From assembly GCA_043392685.1 (NCBI GenBank), contig JBHZGM010000008.1: a stretch of 64,000 nt of DNA. One strand, given 5' to 3'. This DNA is from Metapseudomonas sp043392685. GTDB lineage: Bacteria; Pseudomonadota; Gammaproteobacteria; Pseudomonadales; Pseudomonadaceae. The translations under genes were made by a program, and so were the position numbers. Shown here in pieces: positions 9,618-18,695 of the stretch (within the stretch, counting starts at the first letter, position 1; each line of letters opens with the position of its first letter). Under the pieces are notes generated by a model. That model saw only the letters and a program-made list of their open reading frames with translations, did no database searches and was not told the DNA's origin.

Positions 9618-10823
9618 ATGAGCCACGCCGTAATCCCCGCACAGAATCCGCAATCCGCCCAAGCCGAGCAGGCCAGCCGCGCCGGTCTTGAACAGGCCTT
9701 TGCGCTGTTCAACCAGATGTCGACCCAGCTCAGCGAGTCCTACAGCATGCTGGAGGCGCGGGTCACCGAGTTGAAGGGCCAACTGGCCCTGGTCAGTGCC
9801 CAGCGCATGCAGGAGCTGGCGGAGAAGGAACGCCTCGCCAACCGCCTGCAGAGCCTGCTGGACCTGCTGCCCGGCGGTGTCATTGTGATCGACGGGCAGG
9901 GCGTGGTGCGCGAAGCCAACCCTGTGGCGCGCAGCCTGCTTGGCCAGCCCCTGGTGGGCATGCTCTGGCGCGAAGTGATCGCCCGCAATTTCGCCCCGCG
10001 CGAAGACGACGGCCATGAAATCTCCCTCAAGGATGGCCGCCGGGTTTCCATCGCTACCCGCTCCCTCAATGGCGAACCCGGCCAACTGATACTGCTCAAT
10101 GACCTGACGGAAACCCGTCGCCTGCAGGATCAGCTGGCCCGCCACGAACGCCTTTCCTCCCTCGGACGCATGGTCGCGTCCCTGGCCCACCAGATCCGCA
10201 CGCCGCTGTCCGCTGCCTTGCTCTATGCCAGCCACCTGGCCGAGCAGGTGCTGCCCACCGAGCAGCAGCAACGCTTCGCCGGCCGCCTGAAGGAGCGTCT
10301 GCACGAGCTGGAGCACCAGGTGCGCGACATGCTGGTGTTCGCCCGTGGCGAGCTGCCGCTGCCGGATCGCCTGGCGCCGTCGGCGCTGTTCTCCGCGTTG
10401 CGCGCCTCGGCCGAATCCCACCTCGAAGGCAGGCGGGTGCGCTGGCAGTGCGACCTCGCTGCGGGTGAGCTGCTATGCAATCGCGACACGCTGGTCGGCG
10501 CGATGCTCAACCTGATCGAGAATGCCAGCCAGGCCGCCGGCCGCGACCTGCGCCTCAAGGTTCATCTCTACAGGCGCGGGGGCGACCTGCTTCTCACCAT
10601 CAGCGACAACGGCCCGGGCATCGATGCCGCCACCCTGGCGCGCCTGGGCGAGCCCTTCTTCACCACCAGGACCACCGGCACCGGTCTGGGGCTGGCCGTG
10701 GTCAAGGCGGTGGCGCGTGCCCACCGCGGCGAGCTGCAGCTGCGCTCGCGTCCGGGCCGTGGCACTTGCGCCACCCTGGTTCTGCCGCTGATTTCCGCGG
10801 CGCAGTCGGATTCACAGGAGTAA
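9618..10823 (+). CDS. fleS: Sensor histidine kinase FleS
   Basis: Cytoplasmic kinase that phosphorylates FleR to switch on basal-body and hook genes. The 401 residues hold an N-terminal coiled-coil region (about 20-75), a PAS domain (about 78-175), a dimerisation and phosphoacceptor helix with His191 in SLAHQIRTPLSAALL, and an ATPase domain with the N box (LNLIENASQAA), G1 (DNGPGID) and G2 (GTGLGLAVV). No membrane segment is seen. I start at 9618 because a GAGAGAAGAG ribosome site precedes it. An in-frame ATG at 9600 abuts the leader hairpin and lacks a ribosome site. Confidence 0.93.
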   Translation: MSHAVIPAQNPQSAQAEQASRAGLEQAFALFNQMSTQLSESYSMLEARVTELKGQLALVSAQRMQELAEKERLANRLQSLLDLLPGGVIVIDGQGVVREANPVARSLLGQPLVGMLWREVIARNFAPREDDGHEISLKDGRRVSIATRSLNGEPGQLILLNDLTETRRLQDQLARHERLSSLGRMVASLAHQIRTPLSAALLYASHLAEQVLPTEQQQRFAGRLKERLHELEHQVRDMLVFARGELPLPDRLAPSALFSALRASAESHLEGRRVRWQCDLAAGELLCNRDTLVGAMLNLIENASQAAGRDLRLKVHLYRRGGDLLLTISDNGPGIDAATLARLGEPFFTTRTTGTGLGLAVVKAVARAHRGELQLRSRPGRGTCATLVLPLISAAQSDSQE

Positions 10824-10829
10824 AGAACG

Positions 10830-12245
10830 ATGACTGCCAAAATTCTGCTGGTCGAAGACGACCGCGCCCTGCGTGAAGCCCTGGCGGACACCCTGATGAT
10901 CGGTGGCTATGACTACCGCGCCGTGGATTGCGCCGAGGCCGCCCTGGTGGCGCTGGGTGAAGAGTCCTTCGGCCTGATGGTGAGCGACGTCAACATGCCG
11001 GGCATGGACGGCCACCAGTTGCTGGCCATCGTCCGCCAGCGCTACCCGCAGCTCCCGGTGCTGCTGATGACGGCCTTCGGGGCTGTCGAGCGTGCAGTGG
11101 ATGCGATTCGCCAGGGCGCCGCCGATTACCTGGTCAAACCCTTCGAGCCCAGTACCCTGCTGGATCTGGTGGCGCGTCATGCGCTGGGCCGCGTGAGCCA
11201 GGCGGTTGGCGACGGTCCGGTGGCCCTGGAGCCGGCCAGCCGGCAACTACTGGAACTGGCAGCAAGGGTAGCGCGCAGCGATTCCACCGTGCTGATCTCC
11301 GGCGAGTCCGGCACCGGCAAGGAAGTGCTGGCGCAGTACATCCACCAGCAATCGACTCGCGCCAATGGACCCTTCATCGCCATCAACTGCGCGGCCATTC
11401 CGGACAACATGCTTGAGGCCACCCTGTTCGGCCACGAGAAGGGCGCGTTTACCGGCGCCATCGCCAGCGCGCCGGGCAAGTTCGAGCTGGCCGATGGCGG
11501 CACCATCCTGCTCGACGAAATCTCCGAAATGCCCTTGGGCCTGCAGGCCAAGTTGCTGCGCGTGCTGCAGGAGCGTGAAGTGGAGCGCGTGGGTGCGCGC
11601 CGTCCCATCAGCCTGGATATCCGCGTGCTCGCCACCACCAACCGCGACCTGGCCGCTGAAGTGGCAGCGGGGCGTTTCCGTGAAGACCTCTATTACCGTC
11701 TCTCGGTCTTCCCCCTGGCTTGGCGACCGCTGCGGGAGCGTCCGGCGGACATCCTGCCCCTGGCCGAACGCCTGCTCGCCAGGCACGTCAAAAAAATGAA
11801 TCACGCCGCCGTGCGCTTCTCCGCTGAAGCCCAGGCCGCGCTGCTGGCCCACGCCTGGCCGGGCAACGTGCGTGAACTGGACAACGCCGTGCAGCGCGCG
11901 CTGATCCTGCAGCAGGGCGGGGTGATCCAGCCCTGCGACCTGTGCCTGACTGCGCCGATCGGCATGGCCATCGCGCCCGCCGCGCCGGCACTCGCTGCCA
12001 TGCCGGTTTCCGCGCCGGTGGTGCCGTTGCCGACGGCCGCTGCGCCAGCCGAAGCGCCAGGTGCCCTGGGCGATGATCTGCGCCGCCGCGAGTTCCAGCT
12101 GATCATCGACACCCTGCGTTCGGAGCGCGGCCGCCGCAAGGAAGCCGCCGAGCGTCTGGGCATCAGCCCGCGTACCCTGCGCTACAAGCTGGCCCAGATG
12201 CGTGATGCCGGTATGGATGTGGAGGCTTACCTCTACGCCAGCTGA
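10830..12245 (+). CDS. fleR: Sigma-54 response regulator FleR
   Basis: Response regulator paired with FleS. It activates class III flagellar genes (hook, rod and rings) with sigma-54. Its 471 residues comprise a receiver domain with Asp53 (LMVSDVNMPGMDG), an AAA+ domain with Walker A GESGTGKE (Lys164) and GAFTGA, a Pro/Ala-rich linker (about 380-410), and a Fis-type helix-turn-helix (KEAAERLGISPRTLRYKLAQM). An AGGAGTAAAG ribosome site precedes the ATG, 6 bases after the fleS stop, so the two genes form one operon. Confidence 0.96.
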   Translation: MTAKILLVEDDRALREALADTLMIGGYDYRAVDCAEAALVALGEESFGLMVSDVNMPGMDGHQLLAIVRQRYPQLPVLLMTAFGAVERAVDAIRQGAADYLVKPFEPSTLLDLVARHALGRVSQAVGDGPVALEPASRQLLELAARVARSDSTVLISGESGTGKEVLAQYIHQQSTRANGPFIAINCAAIPDNMLEATLFGHEKGAFTGAIASAPGKFELADGGTILLDEISEMPLGLQAKLLRVLQEREVERVGARRPISLDIRVLATTNRDLAAEVAAGRFREDLYYRLSVFPLAWRPLRERPADILPLAERLLARHVKKMNHAAVRFSAEAQAALLAHAWPGNVRELDNAVQRALILQQGGVIQPCDLCLTAPIGMAIAPAAPALAAMPVSAPVVPLPTAAAPAEAPGALGDDLRRREFQLIIDTLRSERGRRKEAAERLGISPRTLRYKLAQMRDAGMDVEAYLYAS

Positions 12246-12283
12246 CGCCAGGATGGATGGCGCTTGCGAAACCCGTCGAACCG

Positions 12284-12320
12284 GGCTGATGGGTTTCGCT
12301 CCGCTCTACCCATCCTACGA
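12284..12320. repeat. Dispersed intergenic repeat (TGGGTTTCGC family)
   Basis: An imperfect inverted repeat: TGATGGGTTTCGCTCC pairs in part with CTCTACCCATCCTACG. The same TGGGTTTCGC...GCTCTACCCA..CCTACG core recurs near 53.64 kb, and a diverged form near 61.7 kb. Such palindromes are common between Pseudomonas genes. Confidence 0.6.
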
Positions 12321-12322
12321 AG

Positions 12323-12380
12323 TTTTGCTTTTGCTTTTGCTTTTGCTTTTGCTTTTGCTTTTGCTTTTGCTTTTGCTTGC
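12323..12380. repeat. TTTTGC hexanucleotide tandem repeat before fliE
   Basis: Nine perfect copies of TTTTGC (12323-12376) followed by TTGC. The run is AT-richer than its surroundings and strand-asymmetric. It ends 18 bases before the -24 element of the fliE sigma-54 promoter, so its copy number sets the distance between that promoter and any activator site upstream. It translates as poly-Leu or Gln-Lys runs, but no gene is supported there. Confidence 0.95.
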
Positions 12381-12398
12381 AGCTTGCAGCCGCCCCTT

Positions 12399-12415
12399 TT
12401 GGCACCCTTTTTGCA
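12399..12415 (+). promoter_or_regulatory. Sigma-54 promoter of the fliEFGHIJ operon
   Basis: TTGGCACC, four bases, TTGCA: GG at 12401-12402, ten bases, GC at 12413-12414. This is essentially the consensus RpoN site. The start point would be near 12425, about 48 bases before fliE. A class II promoter driven by FleQ is expected for this operon. Confidence 0.9.
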
Positions 12416-12472
12416 GATACCCCTTCATCGGACCGCGTAGCGTCAAAAAATCGCGGCAGTTGGAGGAACGTG

Positions 12473-12805
12473 ATGAGCCAGGGTGTTGAGTTCAATCGCC
12501 TGATGTTGGAAATGCGGGCCATGCAGATGGATGCGATGGCCCGTGCCAGACCCGCCCCTGTGGCGGCGCCCGAAGCCAGTGCGCCGAGCTTCGCCGACAT
12601 GCTCGGCAAGGCGGTCGACAAGGTGGCTGAAACCCAGAAGATTTCCACTGACATGGCCAGCGCATTCGAGGTCGGGCAGAAGGGCGTGGACCTCACCGAT
12701 GTGATGATCGCGTCGCAGAAAGCCAGCGTTTCCTTCCAGGCCATGACCCAGGTGCGGAACAAGCTGGTCCAGGCCTACCAAGACATCATGCAGATGCCGG
12801 TTTGA
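12473..12805 (+). CDS. fliE: Flagellar hook-basal body protein FliE
   Basis: Small periplasmic adaptor that joins the MS ring to the rod. The 110 residues end in the conserved family helix (VDLTDVMIASQKASVSFQAM...RNKLVQAYQDIMQMPV). The start at 12473 has a GGAGG ribosome site at 12462-12466; in-frame codons further upstream run into the repeat-proximal region and do not resemble FliE. It is the first gene of the operon, 14 bases before fliF. Confidence 0.96.
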   Translation: MSQGVEFNRLMLEMRAMQMDAMARARPAPVAAPEASAPSFADMLGKAVDKVAETQKISTDMASAFEVGQKGVDLTDVMIASQKASVSFQAMTQVRNKLVQAYQDIMQMPV

Positions 12806-12819
12806 GGACGGGTTGAGAA

Positions 12820-14607
12820 ATGGCTGAAGCCGCTGTTGCAAAGGTTCCCGCCCAGGCGGATGCATCCGGGGCGTCGGAAGGGAAAAAGCCACTGTTCGGC
12901 CTGTCCTTCCTGGACAACCTCTCGCAGATGACCATGCTGCGCCAGGTCGGCCTGCTGGTCGGCCTGGCCGCGAGCGTCGCCATCGGCTTCGCCGTGGTGC
13001 TCTGGTCGCAACAGCCGGACTACCGCCCGCTGTATGGCAGCCTGTCCGGGATGGACGCCAACCAGGTCGTGGAAGCCCTTGGCGCTGCCGACATCCCTTA
13101 CAAGATCGAGCCCAACTCCGGCGCCCTGCTGGTGAAGTCCGATGACCTCGCCCGCGCCCGCATGAAGCTCGCCGCCGCCGGCGTGGCCCCTGGCGACAGC
13201 ACCGTGGGCTTCGAAATCCTCGACAAGGAGCAGGGCCTGGGCAGCAGCCAGTTCATGGAAGCCACCCGCTACCGCCGTGGCCTGGAAGGCGAACTGGCTC
13301 GCACCATCTCCAGCCTGAACAACGTCAAGGGTGCGCGCGTGCACCTGGCCATTCCGAAGAGCTCGGTGTTCGTCCGCGACGAGCGCAAGCCGACCGCTTC
13401 GGTGCTGGTCGAGCTCTATCCGGGGCGTTCCCTTGAACCGAGCCAGGTGATGGCGATCGTCAATCTGGTGGCGACCAGCGTGCCGGAACTGGAAAAGTCC
13501 CAGGTCACCGTCGTCGACCAGAAAGGCAACCTGCTGTCCGACCAGCAGGAGCTTTCCGAGCTGACCATGGCCGGCAAGCAGTTCGACTACACCCGGCGCA
13601 TGGAGACGCTCTACACCCAGCGCGTGCACAGCATCCTGCAGCCGGTGCTGGGCAATGGCCGCTACAAGGCCGAAGTGTCTGCGGACGTGGATTTCAGTGC
13701 CGTCGAATCCACCTCCGAAATGTACAACCCGGACCAGCCAGCCCTGCGCAGCGAACAGAAGCTCGCCGAGGAACGCCAGACCAGCGGAGGCCCGCAGGGC
13801 GTGCCCGGTGCGCTGTCCAACCAGCCGCCGGCGCCCGGTGCCGCGCCGCAGCAGGCCACGAGTACCAGAACCGCGAGCGTGCAGCCGGGCCAGCCGCTCC
13901 TGGACGACAACGGCCAGCAGATCATCGATCCGGCCACCGGCAAGCCGATGCTCGCGCCGTATCCCACCGACAAGCGTGACCAGACCACCCGCAACTTCGA
14001 GCTGGACCGCTCGATCAGCTACACCAGGCAGCAGCAGGGCCGCCTGCGCCGGCTTTCCGTCGCGGTGGTGCTGGATGACCAGATCAAGGTGGACCCGCAG
14101 ACCGGCGAAACCACCCGGGTGCCCTGGAGCGCCGAAGAGATCGCACGCTTCACCCGCCTGGTGCAGGATTCGGTGGGCTATGACGCCAGCCGCGGTGACA
14201 GCGTCAGCGTGATCAATACCCCGTTCCAGGCCGATAACAGCGAAGAAGTCATCGACATCCCGTTCTATACCCAGCCCTGGTTCTGGGACGTGGTGAAGCA
14301 GGTCCTGGGCGTGCTCTTCATCCTGGTGTTGGTGTTCGGTGTGCTGCGTCCGGTGCTGAGCAACATCAGTGGCGGCAAGTCCAGGGAACTGGAAGGCGAC
14401 CGCGTTGGCGACGTGGACCTCGGCGAGATGGGCCTGGCCGGCGAACTGTCGGATGACCGCGTCAGCCTCGGTGGACCGCAAAGCATCCTCCTGCCCAGTC
14501 CGAGCGACGGGTATGATGCGCAACTCAATGCCATCAAGAACCTGGTGGCTGAAGATCCCGGCCGCGTGGCCCTGGTAGTCAAAGAGTGGATCAACGCCGA
14601 TGAGTGA
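12820..14607 (+). CDS. fliF: Flagellar MS-ring protein FliF
   Basis: Inner-membrane ring on which the basal body and export gate assemble. The 595 residues show a first membrane helix near 45-68 (QVGLLVGLAASVAIGFAVVL), ring-building motifs in the periplasmic part, an acidic, Pro-rich insert near 310-345, a second membrane helix near 485-508, and a cytoplasmic FliG-binding tail ending LVVKEWINADE. The final codons overlap the fliG start by 8 bases, so the two proteins, which bind one to one, are translationally coupled. Confidence 0.97.
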   Translation: MAEAAVAKVPAQADASGASEGKKPLFGLSFLDNLSQMTMLRQVGLLVGLAASVAIGFAVVLWSQQPDYRPLYGSLSGMDANQVVEALGAADIPYKIEPNSGALLVKSDDLARARMKLAAAGVAPGDSTVGFEILDKEQGLGSSQFMEATRYRRGLEGELARTISSLNNVKGARVHLAIPKSSVFVRDERKPTASVLVELYPGRSLEPSQVMAIVNLVATSVPELEKSQVTVVDQKGNLLSDQQELSELTMAGKQFDYTRRMETLYTQRVHSILQPVLGNGRYKAEVSADVDFSAVESTSEMYNPDQPALRSEQKLAEERQTSGGPQGVPGALSNQPPAPGAAPQQATSTRTASVQPGQPLLDDNGQQIIDPATGKPMLAPYPTDKRDQTTRNFELDRSISYTRQQQGRLRRLSVAVVLDDQIKVDPQTGETTRVPWSAEEIARFTRLVQDSVGYDASRGDSVSVINTPFQADNSEEVIDIPFYTQPWFWDVVKQVLGVLFILVLVFGVLRPVLSNISGGKSRELEGDRVGDVDLGEMGLAGELSDDRVSLGGPQSILLPSPSDGYDAQLNAIKNLVAEDPGRVALVVKEWINADE

Positions 14608-15616
14608 TAATCGCGCCCCCGCCAAACTGAACAAGGTCGACAAGGCAGCCATCCTGCTGCTGTCCCTGGGCGAGACCGACGCTGCCCAGGTGCTCCGGCA
14701 CATGGGGCCGAAGGAAGTGCAGCGGGTCGGCGTTGCCATGGCGCAGATGCGCAACGTCCACCGTGAACAGGTGGAGCAGGTGATGAGCGAGTTCGTCGAG
14801 ATCGTCGGCGACCAGACCAGCCTGGGCGTTGGCGCCGACGGCTACATCCGCAAGATGCTCACCCAGGCCCTGGGCGAAGACAAGGCCAACAACCTGATCG
14901 ACCGCATCCTGCTGGGCGGCAGCACCAGCGGCCTGGACAGCCTGAAATGGATGGAACCGCGCGCCGTGGCCGACGTGATCCGCTACGAGCACCCGCAGAT
15001 CCAGGCCATCGTGGTCGCCTACCTGGACCCGGACCAGGCCGCCGAAGTGCTCAGCCACTTCGACCACAAGGTGCGCCTGGACATCGTCCTGCGCGTGTCC
15101 TCGCTCAACACCGTGCAGCCGTCCGCGCTCAAGGAACTCAACCTGATTCTCGAGAAGCAGTTCGCCGGCAACGCCAGCACCACCCGCACCGCCATGGGCG
15201 GCGTGAAGCGCGCGGCGGACATCATGAACTTCCTCGACAGTTCGGTCGAAGGCCAGCTCATGGACTCCATCCGCGAGGTGGACGAAGACCTCTCCACCCA
15301 GATCGAAGACCTCATGTTCGTCTTCGACAACCTGGCCGATGTCGACGACCGTGGCATCCAGGCACTGCTGCGCGAAGTGTCGTCGGATGTGCTGGTGCTG
15401 GCCCTCAAGGGCTCGGACGACGCCATCAAGGAAAAGGTCTTCAAGAACATGTCCAAGCGTGCCGCCGAACTGCTGCGCGACGACCTGGAAGCCAAGGGGC
15501 CGGTACGCGTCAGCGACGTGGAGTCGGCGCAGAAGGAAATTCTCACCATCGCCCGCCGCATGGCCGAAGCCGGGGAAATCGTCCTCGGCGGCAAGGGCGG
15601 CGAAGAAATGATCTGA
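14600..15616 (+). CDS. fliG: Flagellar motor switch protein FliG
   Basis: Rotor protein of the C-ring that takes torque from the stators and sets rotation direction. The 338 residues have an N-terminal FliF-binding domain (AAILLLSLGETDAAQVLRHM), a middle FliM-binding domain containing EHPQ at about 133-136, and a C-terminal torque helix with alternating charges (DDLMFVF-type segment and SKRAAELLRDDLEAKGPVRVSDVE). Length is typical. It overlaps fliF and is followed by fliH after 10 bases. Confidence 0.97.
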   Translation: MSDNRAPAKLNKVDKAAILLLSLGETDAAQVLRHMGPKEVQRVGVAMAQMRNVHREQVEQVMSEFVEIVGDQTSLGVGADGYIRKMLTQALGEDKANNLIDRILLGGSTSGLDSLKWMEPRAVADVIRYEHPQIQAIVVAYLDPDQAAEVLSHFDHKVRLDIVLRVSSLNTVQPSALKELNLILEKQFAGNASTTRTAMGGVKRAADIMNFLDSSVEGQLMDSIREVDEDLSTQIEDLMFVFDNLADVDDRGIQALLREVSSDVLVLALKGSDDAIKEKVFKNMSKRAAELLRDDLEAKGPVRVSDVESAQKEILTIARRMAEAGEIVLGGKGGEEMI

Positions 15617-15626
15617 GGCGGTGTCC

Positions 15627-16424
15627 ATGGCCAACAAGGATTCGGCAAGCGAACTGATCCGCGCCAGGGACATCAGCGGCTTCGATCGCTGGTCGCTGCC
15701 CAGCTTCGACCCGGACGCCCCGGAGCCGGAACGACCGGAAGAGCCGCAAACCGCTGCATTGCCCGAGCCCGAGCCTGAGCCGCAGATCGAGGAAGTACCG
15801 GTCGAGGCCGTCAAGCCGCTGACGCTGGAGGAGCTGGAGGCCATCCGCCAGGACGCCTACAACGAAGGTTTCGCCACCGGCGAGCGCGACGGGTTCCATG
15901 CCGGCCAGCTCAAGGCCAAACAGGAAGCGGATGCCGCTCTCGGCGCCCGCCTGGCCCAGTTCGAAACCCTGATGGGGCATTTGATGGACCCCATCGCCGA
16001 GCAGGACCGGCAGATCGAGGAATCCCTGGTGCACCTCACCAGCCTGATCACCCGCCAGGTGATCCAGCGCGAGCTGCGCATGGATTCCGGGCAGATCCGC
16101 CATGTGCTGCGCGAGGCGCTGAAGCTGCTGCCAATGGGCGCCAGCAACGTGCGCATCCACATCAACCCGCAGGACTTCGAACAGGTGAAGGCCCTGCGTG
16201 AGCGCCATGAAGAAACCTGGCGCATCCTCGAAGACGAATCCCTGGAGCCGGGCGGTTGCCGGGTCGAAACCGAGCACTCGCGCATCGATGCCAGCATCGA
16301 GACGCGCCTGAACCAGGCCATGAAGCAGCTCTTCGAGCAACAGCGCGAACAGAAGGTCCACCCGCCGAAGGCCGACCTGGTGCTGGATCTGGACGCCCCG
16401 GACAGCCTCGACCATGCGTATTGA
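15627..16424 (+). CDS. fliH: Flagellar assembly protein FliH
   Basis: Regulates the export ATPase FliI and links it to the C-ring through FliN. The 265 residues have an acidic, Pro/Glu-rich N-terminal part (about 25-60), a GxxxG-like helical region (YNEGFATGERDGFHAGQ) and a C-terminal V-ATPase-E-like domain. I start at the ATG at 15627 because GAGG at 15615-15618 is spaced properly from it; a GTG at 15621 is too close. The gene overlaps fliI by 11 bases. Confidence 0.92.
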   Translation: MANKDSASELIRARDISGFDRWSLPSFDPDAPEPERPEEPQTAALPEPEPEPQIEEVPVEAVKPLTLEELEAIRQDAYNEGFATGERDGFHAGQLKAKQEADAALGARLAQFETLMGHLMDPIAEQDRQIEESLVHLTSLITRQVIQRELRMDSGQIRHVLREALKLLPMGASNVRIHINPQDFEQVKALRERHEETWRILEDESLEPGGCRVETEHSRIDASIETRLNQAMKQLFEQQREQKVHPPKADLVLDLDAPDSLDHAY

Positions 16425-17766
16425 ACGCACCAGCTTCGCCAAGCGCCTGGCGGGATACAACGATGTCATCGATCTGCCCGCGCAGCCCCTGGTGGAAGGC
16501 CGCCTGCTGCGCATGGTGGGCCTCACCCTGGAGGCCGAAGGGCTGCGCGCGCCGATGGGCAGCCGCTGCCTGGTGATCAACGACGACAGCTACCACCCGG
16601 TGCAGGTGGAAGCCGAAGTGATGGGCTTTGCCGGCAGCAAGATCTACCTGATGCCGGTGGGCAGCCTTTCCGGTATTGCCCCTGGCGCCCGCGTGGTGCC
16701 CCTGCCGGACACCGGCCGCCTGCCCATGGGCATGTCCATGCTCGGCCGCGTGCTCGATGGTGCCGGTCGTGCGCTGGACGGCAAGGGCGGCATGAAGGCC
16801 GAGGACTGGGTGCCGATGGATGGCCCCACCATCAACCCACTCAAGCGCCACCCCATCAGCGAACCGCTGGATGTGGGCATCCGCTCGATCAATTCGCTGC
16901 TGACCGTCGGCCGCGGCCAGCGTCTCGGCCTGTTCGCCGGTACCGGCGTGGGCAAGTCGGTGCTGCTGGGCATGATGACCCGCTTCACCGAAGCGGAAAT
17001 CATCGTCGTCGGCCTGATCGGCGAACGGGGCCGCGAGGTGAAGGAATTCATCGAACACATCCTCGGTGAAGAGGGCCTCAAGCGTTCGGTGGTGGTGGCG
17101 TCGCCGGCGGATGATGCGCCGCTGATGCGCCTGCGCGCCGCCATGTATTGCACCCGTATCGCCGAATACTTCCGCGACAAGGGCAAGAACGTCCTGCTGC
17201 TGATGGACTCCCTGACCCGTTTCGCCCAGGCCCAGCGCGAAATCGCCCTGGCCATCGGCGAGCCGCCGGCCACCAAGGGCTATCCGCCGTCGGTGTTCGC
17301 CAAGCTGCCGAAGCTGGTGGAACGGGCCGGTAATGCCGAGCAGGGTGGTGGCTCGATCACCGCCTTCTACACCGTGCTGTCCGAAGGCGACGACCAGCAG
17401 GACCCCATCGCCGACTCCGCGCGCGGTGTGCTCGACGGGCACTTCGTGCTGTCCCGTCGCCTGGCCGAGGAAGGGCATTACCCGGCCATCGATATCGAAG
17501 CCTCCATCAGTCGGGTGATGCCCCAGGTGGTCAGCCCCGAGCACATGAAGATGGCCCAGCGCTTCAAGCAACTCTGGTCGCGCTACCAGCAGAGCCGCGA
17601 CCTGATCAGCGTCGGCGCCTACGTCGCCGGCGGCGATCCCGACACTGACCTGGCCATCGCCCGCCAGCCGGCCATGAGCGCCTTCCTGCGCCAGGGCCTG
17701 GAGGAAAGCGAGAGCCTGGCCCAGAGCACCGAGCGCCTGGCCGCGAGCCTGGGCCTCAAGGGCTGA
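16414..17766 (+). CDS. fliI: Flagellum-specific ATPase FliI
   Basis: Hexameric ATPase of the flagellar type III export apparatus, related to the F1 beta subunit. The 450 residues contain Walker A AGTGVGKS (175-182, Lys181), the catalytic GERGREV element, Walker B VLLLMDSLTRFA, and the family motif PPATKGYPPSVFAKLPKLVERAG. The start overlaps fliH, so the regulator and the ATPase are made together. Confidence 0.97.
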   Translation: MRIERTSFAKRLAGYNDVIDLPAQPLVEGRLLRMVGLTLEAEGLRAPMGSRCLVINDDSYHPVQVEAEVMGFAGSKIYLMPVGSLSGIAPGARVVPLPDTGRLPMGMSMLGRVLDGAGRALDGKGGMKAEDWVPMDGPTINPLKRHPISEPLDVGIRSINSLLTVGRGQRLGLFAGTGVGKSVLLGMMTRFTEAEIIVVGLIGERGREVKEFIEHILGEEGLKRSVVVASPADDAPLMRLRAAMYCTRIAEYFRDKGKNVLLLMDSLTRFAQAQREIALAIGEPPATKGYPPSVFAKLPKLVERAGNAEQGGGSITAFYTVLSEGDDQQDPIADSARGVLDGHFVLSRRLAEEGHYPAIDIEASISRVMPQVVSPEHMKMAQRFKQLWSRYQQSRDLISVGAYVAGGDPDTDLAIARQPAMSAFLRQGLEESESLAQSTERLAASLGLKG

Positions 17767-17772
17767 TAGGGC

Positions 17773-18219
17773 ATGTCGCGCAATCGGGCGGCGCGCCTGG
17801 CGCCGGTGGTGGAGATGGCAGAGCGCGCCGAGCGCGAAGCGGCGCGCATGCTCGGTCGTTGCCAGGGCCAGTTGACCCAGGCGGAGATGAAGCTCGGCGA
17901 ACTCGAGCGCTACCGCGCCGACTATCAGCAGCAATGGATCGAGGAAGGGCGGCGCGGCGTTTCCGGCCAGTGGCTGATGAACTACCAGCGCTTCCTGTCC
18001 CAACTGGAGAGTGCCATCGGCCAGCAGATGCAGAGCGTCAACTGGCATCGCGACAACCTCGACAAGGCCCGTGGCGCCTGGCAACAGCGTTATGCCCGCC
18101 TGGAGGGCCTGCGCAAGCTGGTGCAGCGCTACCTCGACGAAGCCCGTGTCGCTGACGACAAGCGCGAGCAGAAACTCCTGGACGAACTGGTACAGCGCCT
18201 GCCGGCCAAAGACCTGTAG
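17773..18219 (+). CDS. fliJ: Flagellar export protein FliJ
   Basis: Coiled-coil stalk of the export ATPase ring, similar in role to the gamma subunit of F1. The 148 residues are almost wholly helical and charged (repeated heptads through EMAERAEREAARMLGR and LDKARGAWQQRYARLEGLRKLV). It follows fliI by 6 bases. Sequence conservation in this family is weak; position and coiled-coil character carry the call. The gap that follows (18220-18378) has no clear terminator, only a weak promoter-like TTGCCC/TACATC pair. Confidence 0.9.
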   Translation: MSRNRAARLAPVVEMAERAEREAARMLGRCQGQLTQAEMKLGELERYRADYQQQWIEEGRRGVSGQWLMNYQRFLSQLESAIGQQMQSVNWHRDNLDKARGAWQQRYARLEGLRKLVQRYLDEARVADDKREQKLLDELVQRLPAKDL

Positions 18220-18378
18220 AGGCGAAGCGGCACGGGTGCGCCGAAGAGCGAATGCATTCTTCAGCGCGTCATCTCAGAACCATAAATTCTCCCGCGGCGC
18301 GGCTTTCCGGTTGCCCTGCCTCATGGTGGGTGCTACATCTTCACAACGCGCATCCCGAACTTGAACAAGGAGCTTTTC

Positions 18379-18684
18379 ATGGCCATCACCTCGATGCCCT
18401 CCGATGATGGGCAGGAGCTGACCATCTACATACAGGGACGTTTCGATTTCGGCGCCCATCAGGAATTCCGCGACGCCTACGAGCGCGTCAATACCACGCC
18501 CAAGCGCTATGTCGTGGACCTCAAGGGCACCACCTACCTCGACAGCTCTGCCCTGGGCATGCTGCTGCTGTTGCGCGACCACGCCGGTGGCGAGCGTGCG
18601 CAGATCCGCCTCGCCAACTGCAACCCCGACGTTCGCAAGATCCTCGCCATTTCCAACTTCGAACAACTGTTCCAGATCGCCTGA
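18379..18684 (+). CDS. hsbA: STAS anti-sigma factor antagonist HsbA
   Basis: A 101-residue single STAS domain. Ser56 in the motif YLDSSALGMLLLL is the expected phosphorylation site. In P. aeruginosa HsbA is phosphorylated or dephosphorylated by HsbR and then partners either the anti-sigma factor FlgM or a diguanylate cyclase, linking the Gac/HptB pathway to swimming and biofilm choice. The ATG at 18379 has AAGGAG 6 bases upstream; a TTG at 18361 precedes that site. It is followed 11 bases later by hsbR. Confidence 0.88.
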   Translation: MAITSMPSDDGQELTIYIQGRFDFGAHQEFRDAYERVNTTPKRYVVDLKGTTYLDSSALGMLLLLRDHAGGERAQIRLANCNPDVRKILAISNFEQLFQIA

Positions 18685-18695
18685 GGCCCGTTGTC

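Noticed and set aside
12323..12380. Possible CRISPR-like array
   Set aside because: The unit is six bases with no spacers, and no cas gene is present.
12163..12762. Minus-strand frame containing a Gln-Lys repeat, and a plus-strand frame with poly-Leu
   Set aside because: Both are translations of the TTTTGC tandem repeat; neither has a ribosome site or similarity to a protein. The DNA repeat itself is kept as a feature.
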